Shown in pieces: positions 47,167 through 59,000 of a DNA stretch of 64,000 nucleotides (within the stretch, counting starts at the first letter, position 1; the number at the start of each line of letters is the position of its first letter). Location of the stretch: contig CM036619.1 in NCBI GenBank assembly GCA_020746105.1, positions 11,012,238 through 11,076,237 of the forward strand, given 5' to 3'. The stretch comes from Trogon surrucura. Its lineage: Eukaryota > Chordata > Aves > Trogoniformes > Trogonidae. The notes below the pieces were generated by a model that made no database searches, was not told where the DNA came from, and saw nothing but the letters and a program-made list of their open reading frames with translations. Position numbers and translations under genes: made by a program.

Positions 47167-50100
47167 CCTGGGCTATGAAATGGAGGGTCAGAACGACAGG
47201 CATCTGCTCCCCTGCACTGCTCTGCCAGGGCTCGAGAGGGACTGGGTGACAATTTCTTAAACCATCAGCAGAGATCTTGTCATTGCTGCACCAAAAACAG
47301 ATCAAAGTGCACTGTTCAAAGGATCATCTCCTAAATGAGGTAAAAGCCTTTTTCCCCAAGTACTAGAGTTTGACAAAACATACGAAGAAAATGCACTGGA
47401 GTGGAGACCAAAAGGAGAGCGGTTATTATGTTGCCTGACCGTCATGGTAAATCCAGTTCTGGATGACCACAAACTTTCCCTGGGCTTTTAAAACCTGTCA
47501 GTACAATCCAGGTTCACTCTGCAATTCATATTCTCTAATCCTTCCCCTTTGCTGCCTGTCAATCACGTACGGTTTGAATGTGAGCTCTTTATGGCAAAGA
47601 CACTTTTACTGCATAGAAAAGCGCAGACAGCCACCACAGAGTTATTGCCCCAGACGAAATGTCTACATACCCTTGAAACACAGTTTTAAAAATCAATGGG
47701 TTTGTAAATCCCATAAAAAGAATATTTAAGCAACCACAATATGTTTTAGGACTTTTAGATACTGATGAGTCAAGAATTAATCATTGCTGATGAAGAGCAT
47801 TTTAGAAAAGAAAATAATGGAGGAATAAAAATGCAAGGATTCTTTACTTTAAAGTTACTATATGTAGCCTAATTTTATAATCATATTAACATAGACTACA
47901 TAACCTGTACAGAATTTTAGAGCAGGGTTTACGTCTGTAATTAAATAGCATGAATGAAAGCTGGTCAGGAATTTTTATGTCTTAAGATGCAAAGGCACAA
48001 ATTGTTGTAGGGGAGTTTTCAATACCTCCTGCCCTGAGATAGACCCATAGCAAAATAAAAAATTTCAAATATTAAAAATGTGAAAAAACATGGGGATTTT
48101 TTTTCAGACTTTGCTCTTTTAATGGAACTTCCCCATGATTAAAGGAAAACAGAACTGTTGCAAATGTTTCCATAGGAAGTACTTATCATTTCCCAAAACA
48201 GCTCTCATCTTCTTTCTCTTGATTCATAGTTTAGATTGAAGCTGACCAAACTCTGAGTCCAAAATCGATACTTAAAGTACTCTGAAAAAACCCCGAATAA
48301 TAAAATAGTGCTTGGTGGACTACGTGACTTATCAGCTAATACCTGTCCTGTTATTATTTCTCTGCTGTGGCTAAGCAGATGATCTCAGGACAGCAGGGAA
48401 TTCACTAAAATAATCCTTTCCTTTCCAAGAGTTAAAACCCCACTTCTTGAGCATACGAACCAGAAACAAAATCAACCTTTGCAGGCTTCTCTTTGCCATA
48501 AAAGGACTCCTCCTCGGCAGCCACCAGAGTCCGTGAAGGAGCCAGTGAAGGGAGGAGGAAAGGCAGAGAATGGGATTTAGTCAAAGACTTACTCAGAGTT
48601 AACACAGGCCACTGGCGCTAATAAACAAACATTGCCAGACATCAAAAGGAAGTAAGTAAATCTGGGAAGGTTTAGTCCAAACAATGGAAGGGCAAGCTAA
48701 GCCTGTTGCAGGGTGGGCAGTGGGGCGGGTGACTTTGAGATGTTAACCCTTGCCTGGGCCACAGCGGCACCATAAAGGGAGGGCTGGACCCCAAACTTGT
48801 TTCAGGGAAGCAAGAAATGGTTCCCTTGGAACAAGGCTTAGAGTCCGTACCTCAGATTTCTTTGGTTCTTCATCTTGGTCTGTTTACATAAATGCAGGAA
48901 TCCACCCAGTGCAGCCAAGAAGCTATTCAACCAGTGACTTGCCAAAAGATTTGCAAAGATTGAGGAACCAAATGTGATTTCAAGGGTTGAAACCTGGCAA
49001 ATTTCACACAGTACCCAGACAAGCCTTGGGTGATGGCCTTAGAGCAGAAGCTGTGGCTGCTCAGCACATCAGAGAATGGAGGTTTGCTGTACATGCCTTG
49101 TGAGCATGGCTCTGATGGGAGCTCCATGGAGGACATACATAAACCCATCCTCAGAAAAAGACTCTTCCTGAAGGGAAAGGCTTTGAGGAAGCAGACAGGA
49201 GCTAGAAGAAAGGAAATCTCTTCAGGTGACAATGCTCAAAGAGTTGGGAGTCTTTGAGCTGTGGGTGGTCTCTGACACATCTGTGCTCTGTAGGGTCCAT
49301 GAACCAGCACAGTTCAAGATGGGCTCCACCAGGCTCAGCCAAGGATCCCCTTCCAGGCCTGAGGAGCAGGAGCTGCTGCCTTGCACAGGATGCCCTGAGA
49401 TTGCCCATCTTTCTGCAGAGCCAAACCTCTTCCTGAACACTTGGCAAAGCTGGAAGATGCTGCCTCTCCAGAAGCACAGCCTCACTTTTTTGGAGGCATC
49501 ACCTCCTGCTGAAGAGCAACAGGAGGCACTGGGGTGAGCAGAGCATTGCTTGCGGAGGTCAGAGCCCACCTCCCTGGGCTCTGGGTGCAGGAACCTCACC
49601 AGAGGCAGATCTCTCATGAGTTCCTGCTGTGCATCTCCCTCAAAGGCTTTTTGCTCCTGAAAGAGCCACATAATGACAACTCCATTTTAAGAAATGGAAA
49701 CTTGCCCCTCAGCTCTGCACCTCAAGTGGGCAGACAGAGAACTGAACCACACGGCTTGTCTCCCTTTGCCCAGGAAGAATAAAGAAAAGGGAAAATCCAG
49801 AGCTCCTTTCTAGCAGCCGGATGCCCTTGACACATGCTCTATCCCCTGAAGGGTGCTTCAGAAGCACAGGCACTGCTTCCTGCAGGCTGCCTGCAACTTG
49901 TCCCTCGGGAGGAGGGAGAACAGAGGAGAGAGTTTGAAGGATCCACAGAGCACAGACAGAGGCCCTGAGCAGGTCAAACAACCAGACATAATCAGGTAGG
50001 TTTTGTGATCACCGTGGAATATAGCTGGAGGGTTTCGGGCTCCTCTCCTGTAGCTCCCTCTGCCCTTTCCCCTGAGCAGGGTGCACAGCTGAGCCAGCAG

Positions 50101-50340
50101 TGTCTTGCTCTCAAAGGCAGGTGATACATTAAAAGAGAAGACAACAAAAAAAGCCCCATAGAAACCACGATCAACACTGAGGTTTAAATAACATCATGCA
50201 TAATACATTGCAAACTCCCACCTCCGAGCGAGGGAGAGATAGCTGAAAAGGAGTGTAAACTGAGCCAAAAACAAAGCAAGGCTTTTTCCAAAAGGCAAGG
50301 GCTGGCAAATCTGCGAGAGCCTGCAATCTGGCGTAGCGCA
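47167..50340. other. Unassigned interval, partly GC-richer
   Basis: 47.2-48.5 kb is AT-rich and featureless. 48.7-50.1 kb is GC-richer, with several overlapping frames (up to 149 codons on the minus strand at 49222-49671 and 103 on the plus strand at 49226-49537). None carries a recognised domain or a clear pair of splice sites. Confidence 0.45.
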
Positions 50341-50358
50341 GGTTGTTTAAAGGCCAGG

Positions 50359-50550
50359 ATGAAGAATAGCAAGCCCAAAAGACCCCAGTGCCTGAGGATT
50401 ATTAGCCTTTTGTTCTTTCTTATTTTTTTTATTTGGTTTTGTTTGTTACTTGTGTTTAGTCAAGGCTCAGCTTGGCATCTCACGAGCTCCCATCTGCCGC
50501 TGAGAGCGCAGGCACAGACCACCCAACACAAAGCAACCAGCGAGCTCTGA
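50359..50550 (+). CDS. Candidate short membrane-anchor frame, unknown
   Basis: This is a 63-codon frame with a purine at -3 of its ATG (AGGATG). It encodes a basic N terminus (MKNSKPKRPQ) followed by a strongly hydrophobic stretch, IISLLFFLIFFIWFCLLLVF, at residues 14-33. That is the plan of a type II signal anchor. However, the hydrophobic codons come from a T-rich tract that equally looks like a splice-acceptor polypyrimidine tract (see 50460). No homologue is recognised, and no clear donor follows. It may be an accident of the T-rich sequence. Confidence 0.15.
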   Translation: MKNSKPKRPQCLRIISLLFFLIFFIWFCLLLVFSQGSAWHLTSSHLPLRAQAQTTQHKATSEL

Positions 50551-50720
50551 GCAACAGCTCGGGTGGCTCCAGCCCCGCTCCCTGCTCATGGTCCCCACCA
50601 CCCGACTCCCTTCCCACCAACTGGGACACCTCGTCGGGCGGCGTGTCACCTCGGATCTCTTCAGATCAAGGCACGCCGCCTTCCTTTGTCAGGCAAAGCA
50701 ACACAATGACAGGATGATGT
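50460..50720 (+). CDS. Candidate terminal exon in a CpG-rich patch, unknown
   Basis: A long T-rich tract ending TGTTACTTGTGTTTAG (to 50459) is a good 3' splice site. It is followed by an open frame of 86 codons up to TGA at 50718-50720. The frame is rich in Ser, Pro, Thr and Gly (for example SSGGSSPAPCSWSPPPDSLP). The segment holds more than ten CpG dinucleotides in about 250 bases, far above the surrounding sequence. This could be a disordered C-terminal exon on the plus strand, a small regulatory CpG patch, or chance. I do not recognise the product. Confidence 0.18.
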
Positions 50721-51076
50721 GCAACGGGTCCATGTTTCTTTTATTAGGATCGTGTACCTGCTGTCACTTCGGATAAGGACTATCTATTTCAAGTGGTTTC
50801 CTGCAAAGTCAGTAGGGCTGAGTTTCTCTGAGAGGTGATGAGAATTATCTGGAATCTCCAAGTGTGTCTACTCAGACCTGTACCCTCTATCATAGCATGG
50901 CCAGCTTCATCATTTCAAGATCACCCCAGGTACATCAGCATTTACAGCAGCCACAAGAATCCCAAAGAACATAAGCACATATTTAACTTTGAGCTAAAAG
51001 ATTCCTCTAGAAAATACCAAAACAAACAAATAAATATTAATAACAAATTAAAAAAAAGGAAAATACAACAAAACAC

Positions 51077-51115
51077 AATAAAATAAAATAAAATAAAATA
51101 AAATAAAATAAAATA
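51077..51115. repeat. (AATAA)n pentanucleotide tract
   Basis: Nearly eight perfect tandem copies of the 5-base AATAA unit, within a wider A-rich stretch from about 51045. Confidence 0.95.
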
Positions 51116-51633
51116 CTAGAAGTTTAGTTTTATTACTTCTGTGCTTAAAGCTAGGTACCTGCCTTTTGCAGATCCTAACAGCATCAATAATTTAAGTTGT
51201 GGAAGCAGCTTGAGGCCCCATTTAAGTTGAGATTGTTGTACAAACAAAATAATTGACAGTCCCTGCCCTAAAAATCTTCCAGACTGGAAAGTGAATCTGC
51301 AATTCCCTTTGTAGCTCGCTCTTCCTTGATTTATTTTTCCCTCATATTTAATCCAACTTAAACACTTGCAGCAACATCAGCATGTTATTTTTAAATTCAG
51401 CTCTTACTGACTAATGAGAAGAATTGACTCTTGTCTTTATCATTAGAAAAGGGCAGAGGCAGCTGGGCTCAAATACTGAAAGATTTACTATAGATCAACC
51501 AGTTCTGCTGAGGCACTAACTGAGATATGAGCCATGAATTAAGAGGCTTCTGAAATACTTTTGTGAGCTTTCAGCACCAGCACAGGCTTCTCGTCAGATC
51601 AGCTGTTTGCCAGTGAAGACAATAAAAACTCAC

Positions 51634-51792
51634 CTTCCAGATCAACTCTTCTGCAAGGAGTTTGGGCTTAAACCACTCGGGGTGTTTTTTGGGGCTGTCT
51701 TTGGCTATGTAGGAATTGGTATCAGTCCTCTTGCAATTTGGATCAGAAGCAAAAGCAAAATGACAAACAGAACCAAGTAGTTGGGTCTCCAT
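51634..51792 (-). CDS. Candidate host-gene exon, 53 codons, product unknown
   Basis: On the minus strand, from the ATG at 51792, a frame runs without stop to GGAAG|GTGAGT, a consensus donor (last exon base 51634), ending in phase 0. The distal part reads KHPEWFKPKLLAEELIWK and is protein-like. The start is uncertain: a pyrimidine-rich stretch at about 51735-51780 could be an acceptor tract, giving a shorter exon that begins near RTDTNSYIAKDSPK. In an alternative frame that T-rich tract encodes a hydrophobic segment (YLVLFVILLLLLIQIARG) which stops soon after. I do not recognise the protein. The phase fits the candidate exon at 43428-43568. Confidence 0.25.
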
Positions 51793-52729
51793 TTTCTGAC
51801 TGATAAGGTCTCATGTTTTCGATGTATTTTTGCAGTTCCAGTCCCACGGAGAGCAGGGTCGGGTCCTAGAGACCAAGCACCTCTGACAATCAGGTGCCTT
51901 GCTGCAGAGTCTGAGTATTTCTGTGTGTAATTGTCATGAGCTGTCCTTGCTCACTTCTCTTCCCGTTGGACCAGTGCCCCTCCTCTGCACAGACACTGAT
52001 CCTCATTTTCCACAACTGCTGTGGTCTCCTCTCCAGACTGCCACTTGTCCTATTCTAGAACATGAAGCCCCAAACTGAAGTCTATGGTCCAGCCACTGCT
52101 GAGGAAAGCAGAAAACTGAGTGTCTGGGTACTTTTTACTTGGTTTTTGAAATACACCCCATGCTGCATGCAGCCCAGTAGAGCAGATTCCTTTAGCACCA
52201 TGTTGTCCCACTGACTCATAGTCAATTTGTCATCCTCTGAAATCCCCCAATCCTAATTCATGATAGGAAAATACTGGTTAGAAAACAGCAAGTTTCCTCT
52301 TTTTTTTTTTTAGGAGACTAATAGAACCATTTAAAGGTTTTTTACAGTAGCTGCTGTTTTTGTAACATCCTTAGTGTGCACAAAGTTGACAGCATCCAGT
52401 ATTCTTCTTAATTAATAGCTCTTTAGCTGCAATATAATAAGAGCTAAGAGAGTTAGCCAAGGTAAAACAATAAATAAACAAACACTTCTATTAGATTGCA
52501 GGTTCTCTATGGCAAATGATAGGAGAATCCACAGCTTTGTTACACATTTCCCATCACTCCCCTGTGTTAGATCCAGTGCTCTCCAGGCAGACACAGATGC
52601 CATTCCCAAAAGTTAACATCCCACTCAGCACAAGGAGATGAAAAGAAGTCCTTGTTGTTATTATACGCAACCATTTCAGTAGCATCTGGAGGCTCCCGTC
52701 AGGGCCTTTGAGAGTTAGACACAGCTCAC

Positions 52730-52785
52730 ACATAACCCCTCTGCCAAGCCTTGAAGGGATCAGGTTTAGTCTTGAAAGGCCCCTG
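52730..52785 (-). CDS. Candidate small exon, unknown
   Basis: On the minus strand, TTTTACTGTTGCCTTGCAG (ending at 52786) is a near-ideal 3' splice site. The 56 bases that follow read QGPFKTKPDPFKAWQRGYV and end at GTGAGC, a usable donor. The frame is short, so chance is likely enough to keep confidence low. Its position and strand fit the candidate exons at 51.7 and 43.5 kb. Confidence 0.2.
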
Positions 52786-53586
52786 CTGCAAGGCAACAGT
52801 AAAATCAACACCAGTTCCAGCCCAGACACCGAAGAGGAGAGTTGAGATCTTCTCTGACACGAGCACTATTCATTCTAGCAAGTACTGAATTGAAGACATG
52901 GAATCCTTTCTTTAGGGAAAGGAGCGAGACACCACACAGCCACACTCTCGATCACACTACCTGCTACCCCTCAAACCTGTCATCCATCCCATACAGTTAC
53001 CCCTAACTGAATTTTTTTTAAGCCCAAGCAGAAGCTGAGCTTGCAGCTTTCCCAGCATTTCCTCTTCCAGCAGAGGCTCCTGAGTGCCCAGGGCTCTCGA
53101 GAAGCCTCATCTAATCCCCAGATCAGAACCTTTGTGCATGAGCCATCTGGCACCAAGAGGTACAGCCCGTGTGGAGAATAGCTGAAGCTTTAGCTATCCC
53201 TGTCCCCAGCTCAGGTGCTCTCTCAGCAGCTGGATCCATCCACCTGGAGTGACTGACAATAGCTGTCACTTTTGCCAGCCATCCTTGGCCAGGAGCTCTC
53301 ACAAGCTGGTCTCTTTGATAGTTGCCTCAGTGATACTTGGCTCCAAAGTCACAATACAATGGCATATGTGATCCATATATAAACCATGACTCAGAGGAGG
53401 CACCATGGAGCTTGCTCCTCAGTCCCTCCAAGGTCCCCCTATGCTTCTCTGTGCCCCCACGAAGACACCAAGGACCCTTTGTGTCTCCTCAAGATCAGTT
53501 GCTCTTCTAGTTTAAATCTCCAGCCAGCAGGACAGAGATGAGGAAAACTTCAATTTCCATAAAAGTCCCCTCTTCAGTGATAAGAG
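52786..53586. other. Unassigned interval
   Basis: No gene or element was recognised between the candidate exon and the GATA tract. Confidence 0.45.

Positions 53587-53638
<52 letters not shown>
53587..53638. repeat. (GATA)13 microsatellite
   Basis: Thirteen perfect GATA units. The length and purity suggest it is polymorphic. Confidence 0.97.
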
Positions 53639-53640
<2 letters not shown>

Positions 53641-55102
53641 TCTTCACTGCTAGTTCTACTGTAAGATTTGAAAGTAACTTCCTTAGCTCCCACAGATATT
53701 TGCCAGTACTGTTTCAGAGTCTTGGCCCAAAAGCAGACTAGTCTCATAATACTTTTATTACAGTGAAGATAGTTAAAGTAGAGGTGTGAGAAGTTGGCCC
53801 AGGGGAATTTGTAAATGGGTGCTGTGTCTTCTGTGTTTTTCTATTGAATTGTATTTAATAGAAAATATTAGAAAACATACTACAACCTGGAAAAAAATTT
53901 TTACTTTGTTATCTCTTTCTCTGAGATGAGCAACCCTCTGGCAAATCTGCCTGAAGCAGGGCATTCAGGTGCTACACTGAAATCAATCTGCCCTCCGAGA
54001 TCCATTTTCTAAGAGTAAGTTAAACATGTGCCTTCTGATTTCTGAAAGGGAGTAAAGTGAGGGAGACGATCCAGAGCCAGCCAACAGCATTAGAAAGACT
54101 CCCCTCAAAATGAATGAATTTTGGAGCAGACTCAAAGATATTTGGTCTGAAGAAAAAGAAGAGGAGCAGAAATTGAGTATTTGAGTATTCCCCAAGTGTC
54201 AGTCAGAGACATAAGCAAGGCTGCATGTAATGGAAATAAGGAAGAGCTGGCTGGTAAAGATAGGGCAGCAGCTTCCTTACAAGCTTTTCTTTGTTCCTAT
54301 GATTTAGGACAAGTCAGTTTCTGACAGATTAGGCAAGTATCCATTTTCCTTCCAGGAGAAGCTGTGGTGAGCATCAGTAAAAGCTGAATATAGCACACTG
54401 CAGAACAACTCTGCTGTTTGAGGTAACAGCCCTCAGCAAGGAGACCAGCCAGCTGGTCTGCACAGGAGGCAGGCACACAGGCAGAACGCTGCCAGACACG
54501 CAGCTGTATTTGCAGTACACAGCTACCTGCAGCACCAAACACAAGGTACAATGAAATTTCCCTCACCTAAACACTGATCAAAGGGCACTGAGATATTCCA
54601 GGCCAAGGTAATGATAATCCAGCAACATATTCCCACTGTTGGTACTGAAGCAATAACCCTAACTCAATACAGAGGTGACATTACTGCTGGTGCTCTATAG
54701 CCTGACCTGCACAGAACCTTAAAAAATCCCATAGCTCTTTTACAAGAGTGAAAATAAAGTTTTGATAAAATTCCATTTTGTTTATAATTATGTGCTGCCT
54801 ACCTACATCTTCCCCATTGATTTTGCCTGCAAAAAAACCCAAGACAGCCCTCAGTCTCGGTGGTGCTTGCATTTGGGGAAGGAAAGCATGAATCAATTAC
54901 TATTTATAAAATGCTTTTGACTTCTAAAAGACTGTAAGTCTTTCTATAAACATACCACACTACCATAAGCTTTCCATTGGGCTCCAATGATTGATGAACT
55001 AGCATGCCATTTTGATCAACTAAGTCAACTCCGGGCACAAGAGAGGACAGTGAATTTCCTGTAGTAGGTCTTATAATCAGATTAAAACATGTGGTTATAG
55101 CT
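53639..55102. other. Unassigned interval
   Basis: No gene was recognised. On the minus strand, GGTTTTTTTGCAG|GC (about 54840-54828) resembles an acceptor and GTAG|GTAGGC lies about 25 bases further, but the enclosed segment is too small to assess. Confidence 0.45.
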
Positions 55103-56083
55103 TAGAATCATAGAATTATTTAGGTTGGAAAAGACCTTCAGGATCACTGAGTCCAACTATTAACCTAGCAATGCCAGGCCCATCACAAAACCATGTCTCT
55201 AAGTACCACATGTCTTTTAAAGACCACCGTGAGTGGGCAGCCTGTTCCAATGCTTGACAATACTTTCTGTAAAGAAATTCTTCCTAATATCCAACCTAAA
55301 CCTTCCTTGGCATAATTTGAAGACACTTGCTCTTCTCCTGTCACTTGATACTTGGGAGAAAAGACTGGCTGCCACCTCGTTGCAACCTCCTTTCAGGAGT
55401 TGTAGAGAGTGGTAAGGTCTCCCTTCAGCATCCTCTTCTCCAGGATAAAAAGACCCAGTTCCCTCAGCTGTTACTCATAAGACTTGTTCTTGAGAACCTT
55501 TACCAGCTTTGCTACCCTTCTCTGGACATGCTCCAGCACCTCAACATCTTTCTTGTAGTGAGGGGCCCAAAACTGAAGACAGGATTTGAAGTGCTGCCTG
55601 ATCAGTATCGACTACAGGGGGACAATCACTTCCCTACTCCGTGCTGGCCACACTATTTCTGATACAGGCCAGGATGCCGTTGGCTTTCTTGGCCACCTGG
55701 GCACACTGCTGGCTCATGTTCAGGCAGCCATCAACCAACACCCCCATGTCCTTTTCCACCGGGCAGCTTCCCTGCCACTCTTGCCCAAGCCTGTAGCATT
55801 GCCTGGGGTTGTTTTGATCCAAGTGCAGGAGCCGACAATTGTCTTTGTTGAACCTCATACAATTGCCCTTGGCCTGTTGATCCAGCCTGTCCAGATCCCT
55901 TTGTGGAGCCTTCCTGCCCTCCAGCAGACGAATACTCCTGCCCAACTTGGTGTCATCTGAAAACTTACTGAGGATGCACTCGATCCCCTCATCCAGATCA
56001 CTGATAAAGATACTCAACAGAAGCGGCCTCAATACTGAGCCCTGGGGAACACCACTTGTGACTGGCTGCCGACTGGCTTTAAC
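55103..56083 (-). mobile_element. CR1 LINE, 3' half
   Basis: On the minus strand this runs from motif B of the reverse transcriptase ([12 protein letters not shown] at about 56060-56025) to the 3' end at 55103. A stretch open to 55634 carries KFSDDTKLG at motif C (both Asp kept, Ala replaced by Ser), [20 protein letters not shown] and [20 protein letters not shown]. After that the frame is broken, but the C-terminal region is readable as antisense on the plus strand (55225-55560). The 3' terminus keeps the antisense of one ATTCTATGATTCTAAG tail. It is the same subfamily as the 46.2 kb copy, and complements the parts deleted there. Confidence 0.94.
55634..56032 (-). pseudogene. CR1 ORF2 remnant around motif C
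   Basis: This is a 132-codon open stretch within the minus-strand CR1 copy, from just after motif B through FSDD and the start of the C-terminal region ([13 protein letters not shown]). It lacks motifs A and B and the rest of the polymerase, so it has no function of its own. Its first Met is incidental. Confidence 0.9.
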
Positions 56084-59000
56084 TTAACTTGCTTTTGGTG
56101 ACAGAGGTAGCAAAGAAACAGGAGTGTTTCTGTTTTTCCCAGAGAATGAATAGGTGATACCTGAAAGAGTTTTACCATCAATCTCTCAGTGATTTTAATC
56201 CTGAAAAAGACTTCAAGAGCTTTGCACTAAGTTTTCATCTAGTCTGCACTGCATGTTGTAACGGTTTCTGTTTAGGGTAGAAGGTTTTTATCCTTTTTCT
56301 TCTTCCCTGGCCCAAGAACCACAAAATGTTTTTTTTCCTGGAATGGCTTGATTGCCTGTAACTATAAATTAAAGATGAACTATCCCTATACTGAAGCCCT
56401 GTTCAAGATCCACATCAAAATATGTCTGTGTCCCACATTTACAAAATGCATATTTGCTTCATGCTAAGAAAAACTGACATTTGCAAGTGGCTGTGTGCTT
56501 TGTGTTTCACTGAAAAAACATATTTTAGCTGTGGTTTGTGAAAGGTGGGATTCTCTCACCAGAGGTGCATATTTTCCCAGGAAAGGGAGGACTAGTCTCA
56601 TTCAGATCCAGTTGAGAACGAATTGCCCTGCTAAGAGGAATGTTTTCCAAGTTCAGTATCTAAATAATGAAGAAAAACACAGAATACTCAAAATACTAAG
56701 ACCTGTCACTCATGCGGAAGTTTAACCTGGAAAGCCACAGCAATGCAGGTAGAAAAAAATGAAACGCATTTCAAAGTGCCAGGCAAAATTCTAAATGTGT
56801 CTTCCCACAGTGGCATCTGTCTGTCCCTCATCAGAATGGTAAGGCTGTCTTGATCGTATCAATATTTTCCACAAGTCGTCTGTGCCTACATACCAAAAAT
56901 AATAGGAAGAAGTAAAGGAAAATGAAGTAATGCAAATAAACATACTGAGGATGAAAACTCTTAAAAAATAGTAGTTTTGCCACCGGTTTCAGCAGAGTCA
57001 GATTTCACATACAGTTAACAAAGCAGGTCACTGATGTTCACATCAGACCACTTTGAGATTCCACACATGGAAGCTCTTCTTGGGAAAGGGAGTCTTCACC
57101 TGCCTTTCTGAAATCCTAATTCAACCTGGTACTTAAAGCCCTTGAGAGAGATTATTCACAGCTTTACACTAAGTGTTTATCTCGTCTAACTGTGGCCTAA
57201 GATTATATCTTCAGGGAAAAAACACCAAGTGAAAATATGCCCTCACTAAAATGACAAGTCTGACTTCTCCCTTACCCTTGCTCTCAAACGTATGTTTCAC
57301 TCTGATATTTGAGTGAGTGAAGAAAATGTTCATTTTTCTTCAGTTGAGGGAAAAGTGGCATTCCTGGATCCTAGATAACGGGGGACTCAAGCAGCAAATG
57401 TCTCTAGGCTCTCTGCTAAATGTCATTACATTTGTATCAGTCAAGGCACCATCAAAGTTTGGCAGCAATCCTCATGCTTTGGGAGTCCCAAACACCTGGA
57501 AAATCCTCTGAAACCAGAGGTTAGCCAGGTGTGACCAGAGGCCAGGATGAGGTTCAGAGCGGTCTCTTCCAGTCTTGCCAACTCTTCCTACTCTGAAGTA
57601 GTCACCATCTACTCAGTCTCTGAGGACACCTGACCTCACTCTCCACGGGAACTCTGAAACCTGTTCTCACCATTGTTCCCTTCCTCCAAAAGGAAAAAAA
57701 ACTCCACAAAAACACTCTTTTGGTTGAAAACACCTCGCTGCCTAAGCAAATACTCCACCTTTTGAGCTGAGATGGTGTAGAAAAGGTCAACCAACACCCA
57801 GCAAAAGAGCAAGCTATTCTTTTTCAATGTTTCCAGTTTTAGAAAGCCCAAGTCAGTTTTCTGGATAGAGCACATTTTTAAAGAAAACGGGCCAGAATGT
57901 CCTCTACAGATGAGTCAGACTGAATATCAGAGTAGAACAGCGGAGTTGTTGTCCTGTCAAGGCTGCGCCAAAAATAGTTGTTTTCATAAGACTTTTTCAT
58001 AAGCCTTTTACCTGACTCTCATTCTCATCTGCACTGAAGTCCAGAGGGGATGAGAGAACCAATTTTACTTCAACTCTAAACTCTTTCAAGATGTGTAGCA
58101 GAAGTGTATTACTCAAAAGGATGTAGCAAATGAGATTGTTGGCAAACAACTAAAATGTTGGCAGGAGAGGTGTCCTTAGAAGGTGGTAAGCAGGACATGG
58201 CATCATTGTGGATTTCTGCATACCTAATAAAACTTTTTGATGTTCTAAGTATTCCTCCTTTCACGTATATACCCCAACATCTGTTTATTAGCATATATGA
58301 AAAGCAGACACACTCTAGGTATTATTACTGACCCCAGCAGTCATGTCACTCCTGAAATAAAAATCCATAATGAGTGCAGAATTGCCCTCAGCTGTCTTTT
58401 TATTTCCAGTATTTCATGCTTACACAAGCCTTTCATAAAAAGCAAACCCTACTGTCTTGGAGGACGTAATGTACAGAGGACAAACCTTTGCTATATCCTT
58501 GCAGCCAGTATATGTAACATCCCATCTTTTCATCAGTCTCACCTTCATGCTTTTCTGTGCCAAGTTAGGTTGTGTGCCCAACCAAGAGAAAACTGTGTCA
58601 TGCCATGGCAGGGGTTTGGCTTAAATTCAAAATGGTTTTAGATGCCTGAATTAAGACACGATAAAAGGAATACATTTTCAGAAGTATTAAATGTTTGTCC
58701 ATAAAGAGAGAAAGAAGAAAAAAAAGACAGTCTTTTTCAATTTGGACACACACACACACACAAAATCATTAAATCCTACATTAGGTGTCCAACATGAAAG
58801 GGCCTTCAGTAAGCTGCACAACACTTGAAGATATCAGATAAAAATTCCAGTGTTACAGATAACTGTCTGGCACAGAGTAACCAAATTATTTGTTCAAAAC
58901 TGCTGTGGAGATGAGGGCAGAGCCCAGAAATTAGGTATTTCAAGTGGTTACCCCTTATCCCTCCCCTAGAAGCTGGCAGCTAATCTCATATGCATTTTTT

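Noticed and set aside
49222-49671. 149-codon minus-strand frame and 103-codon plus-strand frame in the GC-richer patch
   Set aside because: They mutually overlap, lack domains and lack a convincing pair of splice sites. GC-richer sequence has fewer stops.
57672-57772. Minus-strand segment with weak acceptor and donor
   Set aside because: The donor is AATG|GTGAGA and the acceptor tract is short. Without support from neighbouring exons it is not distinguishable from chance.
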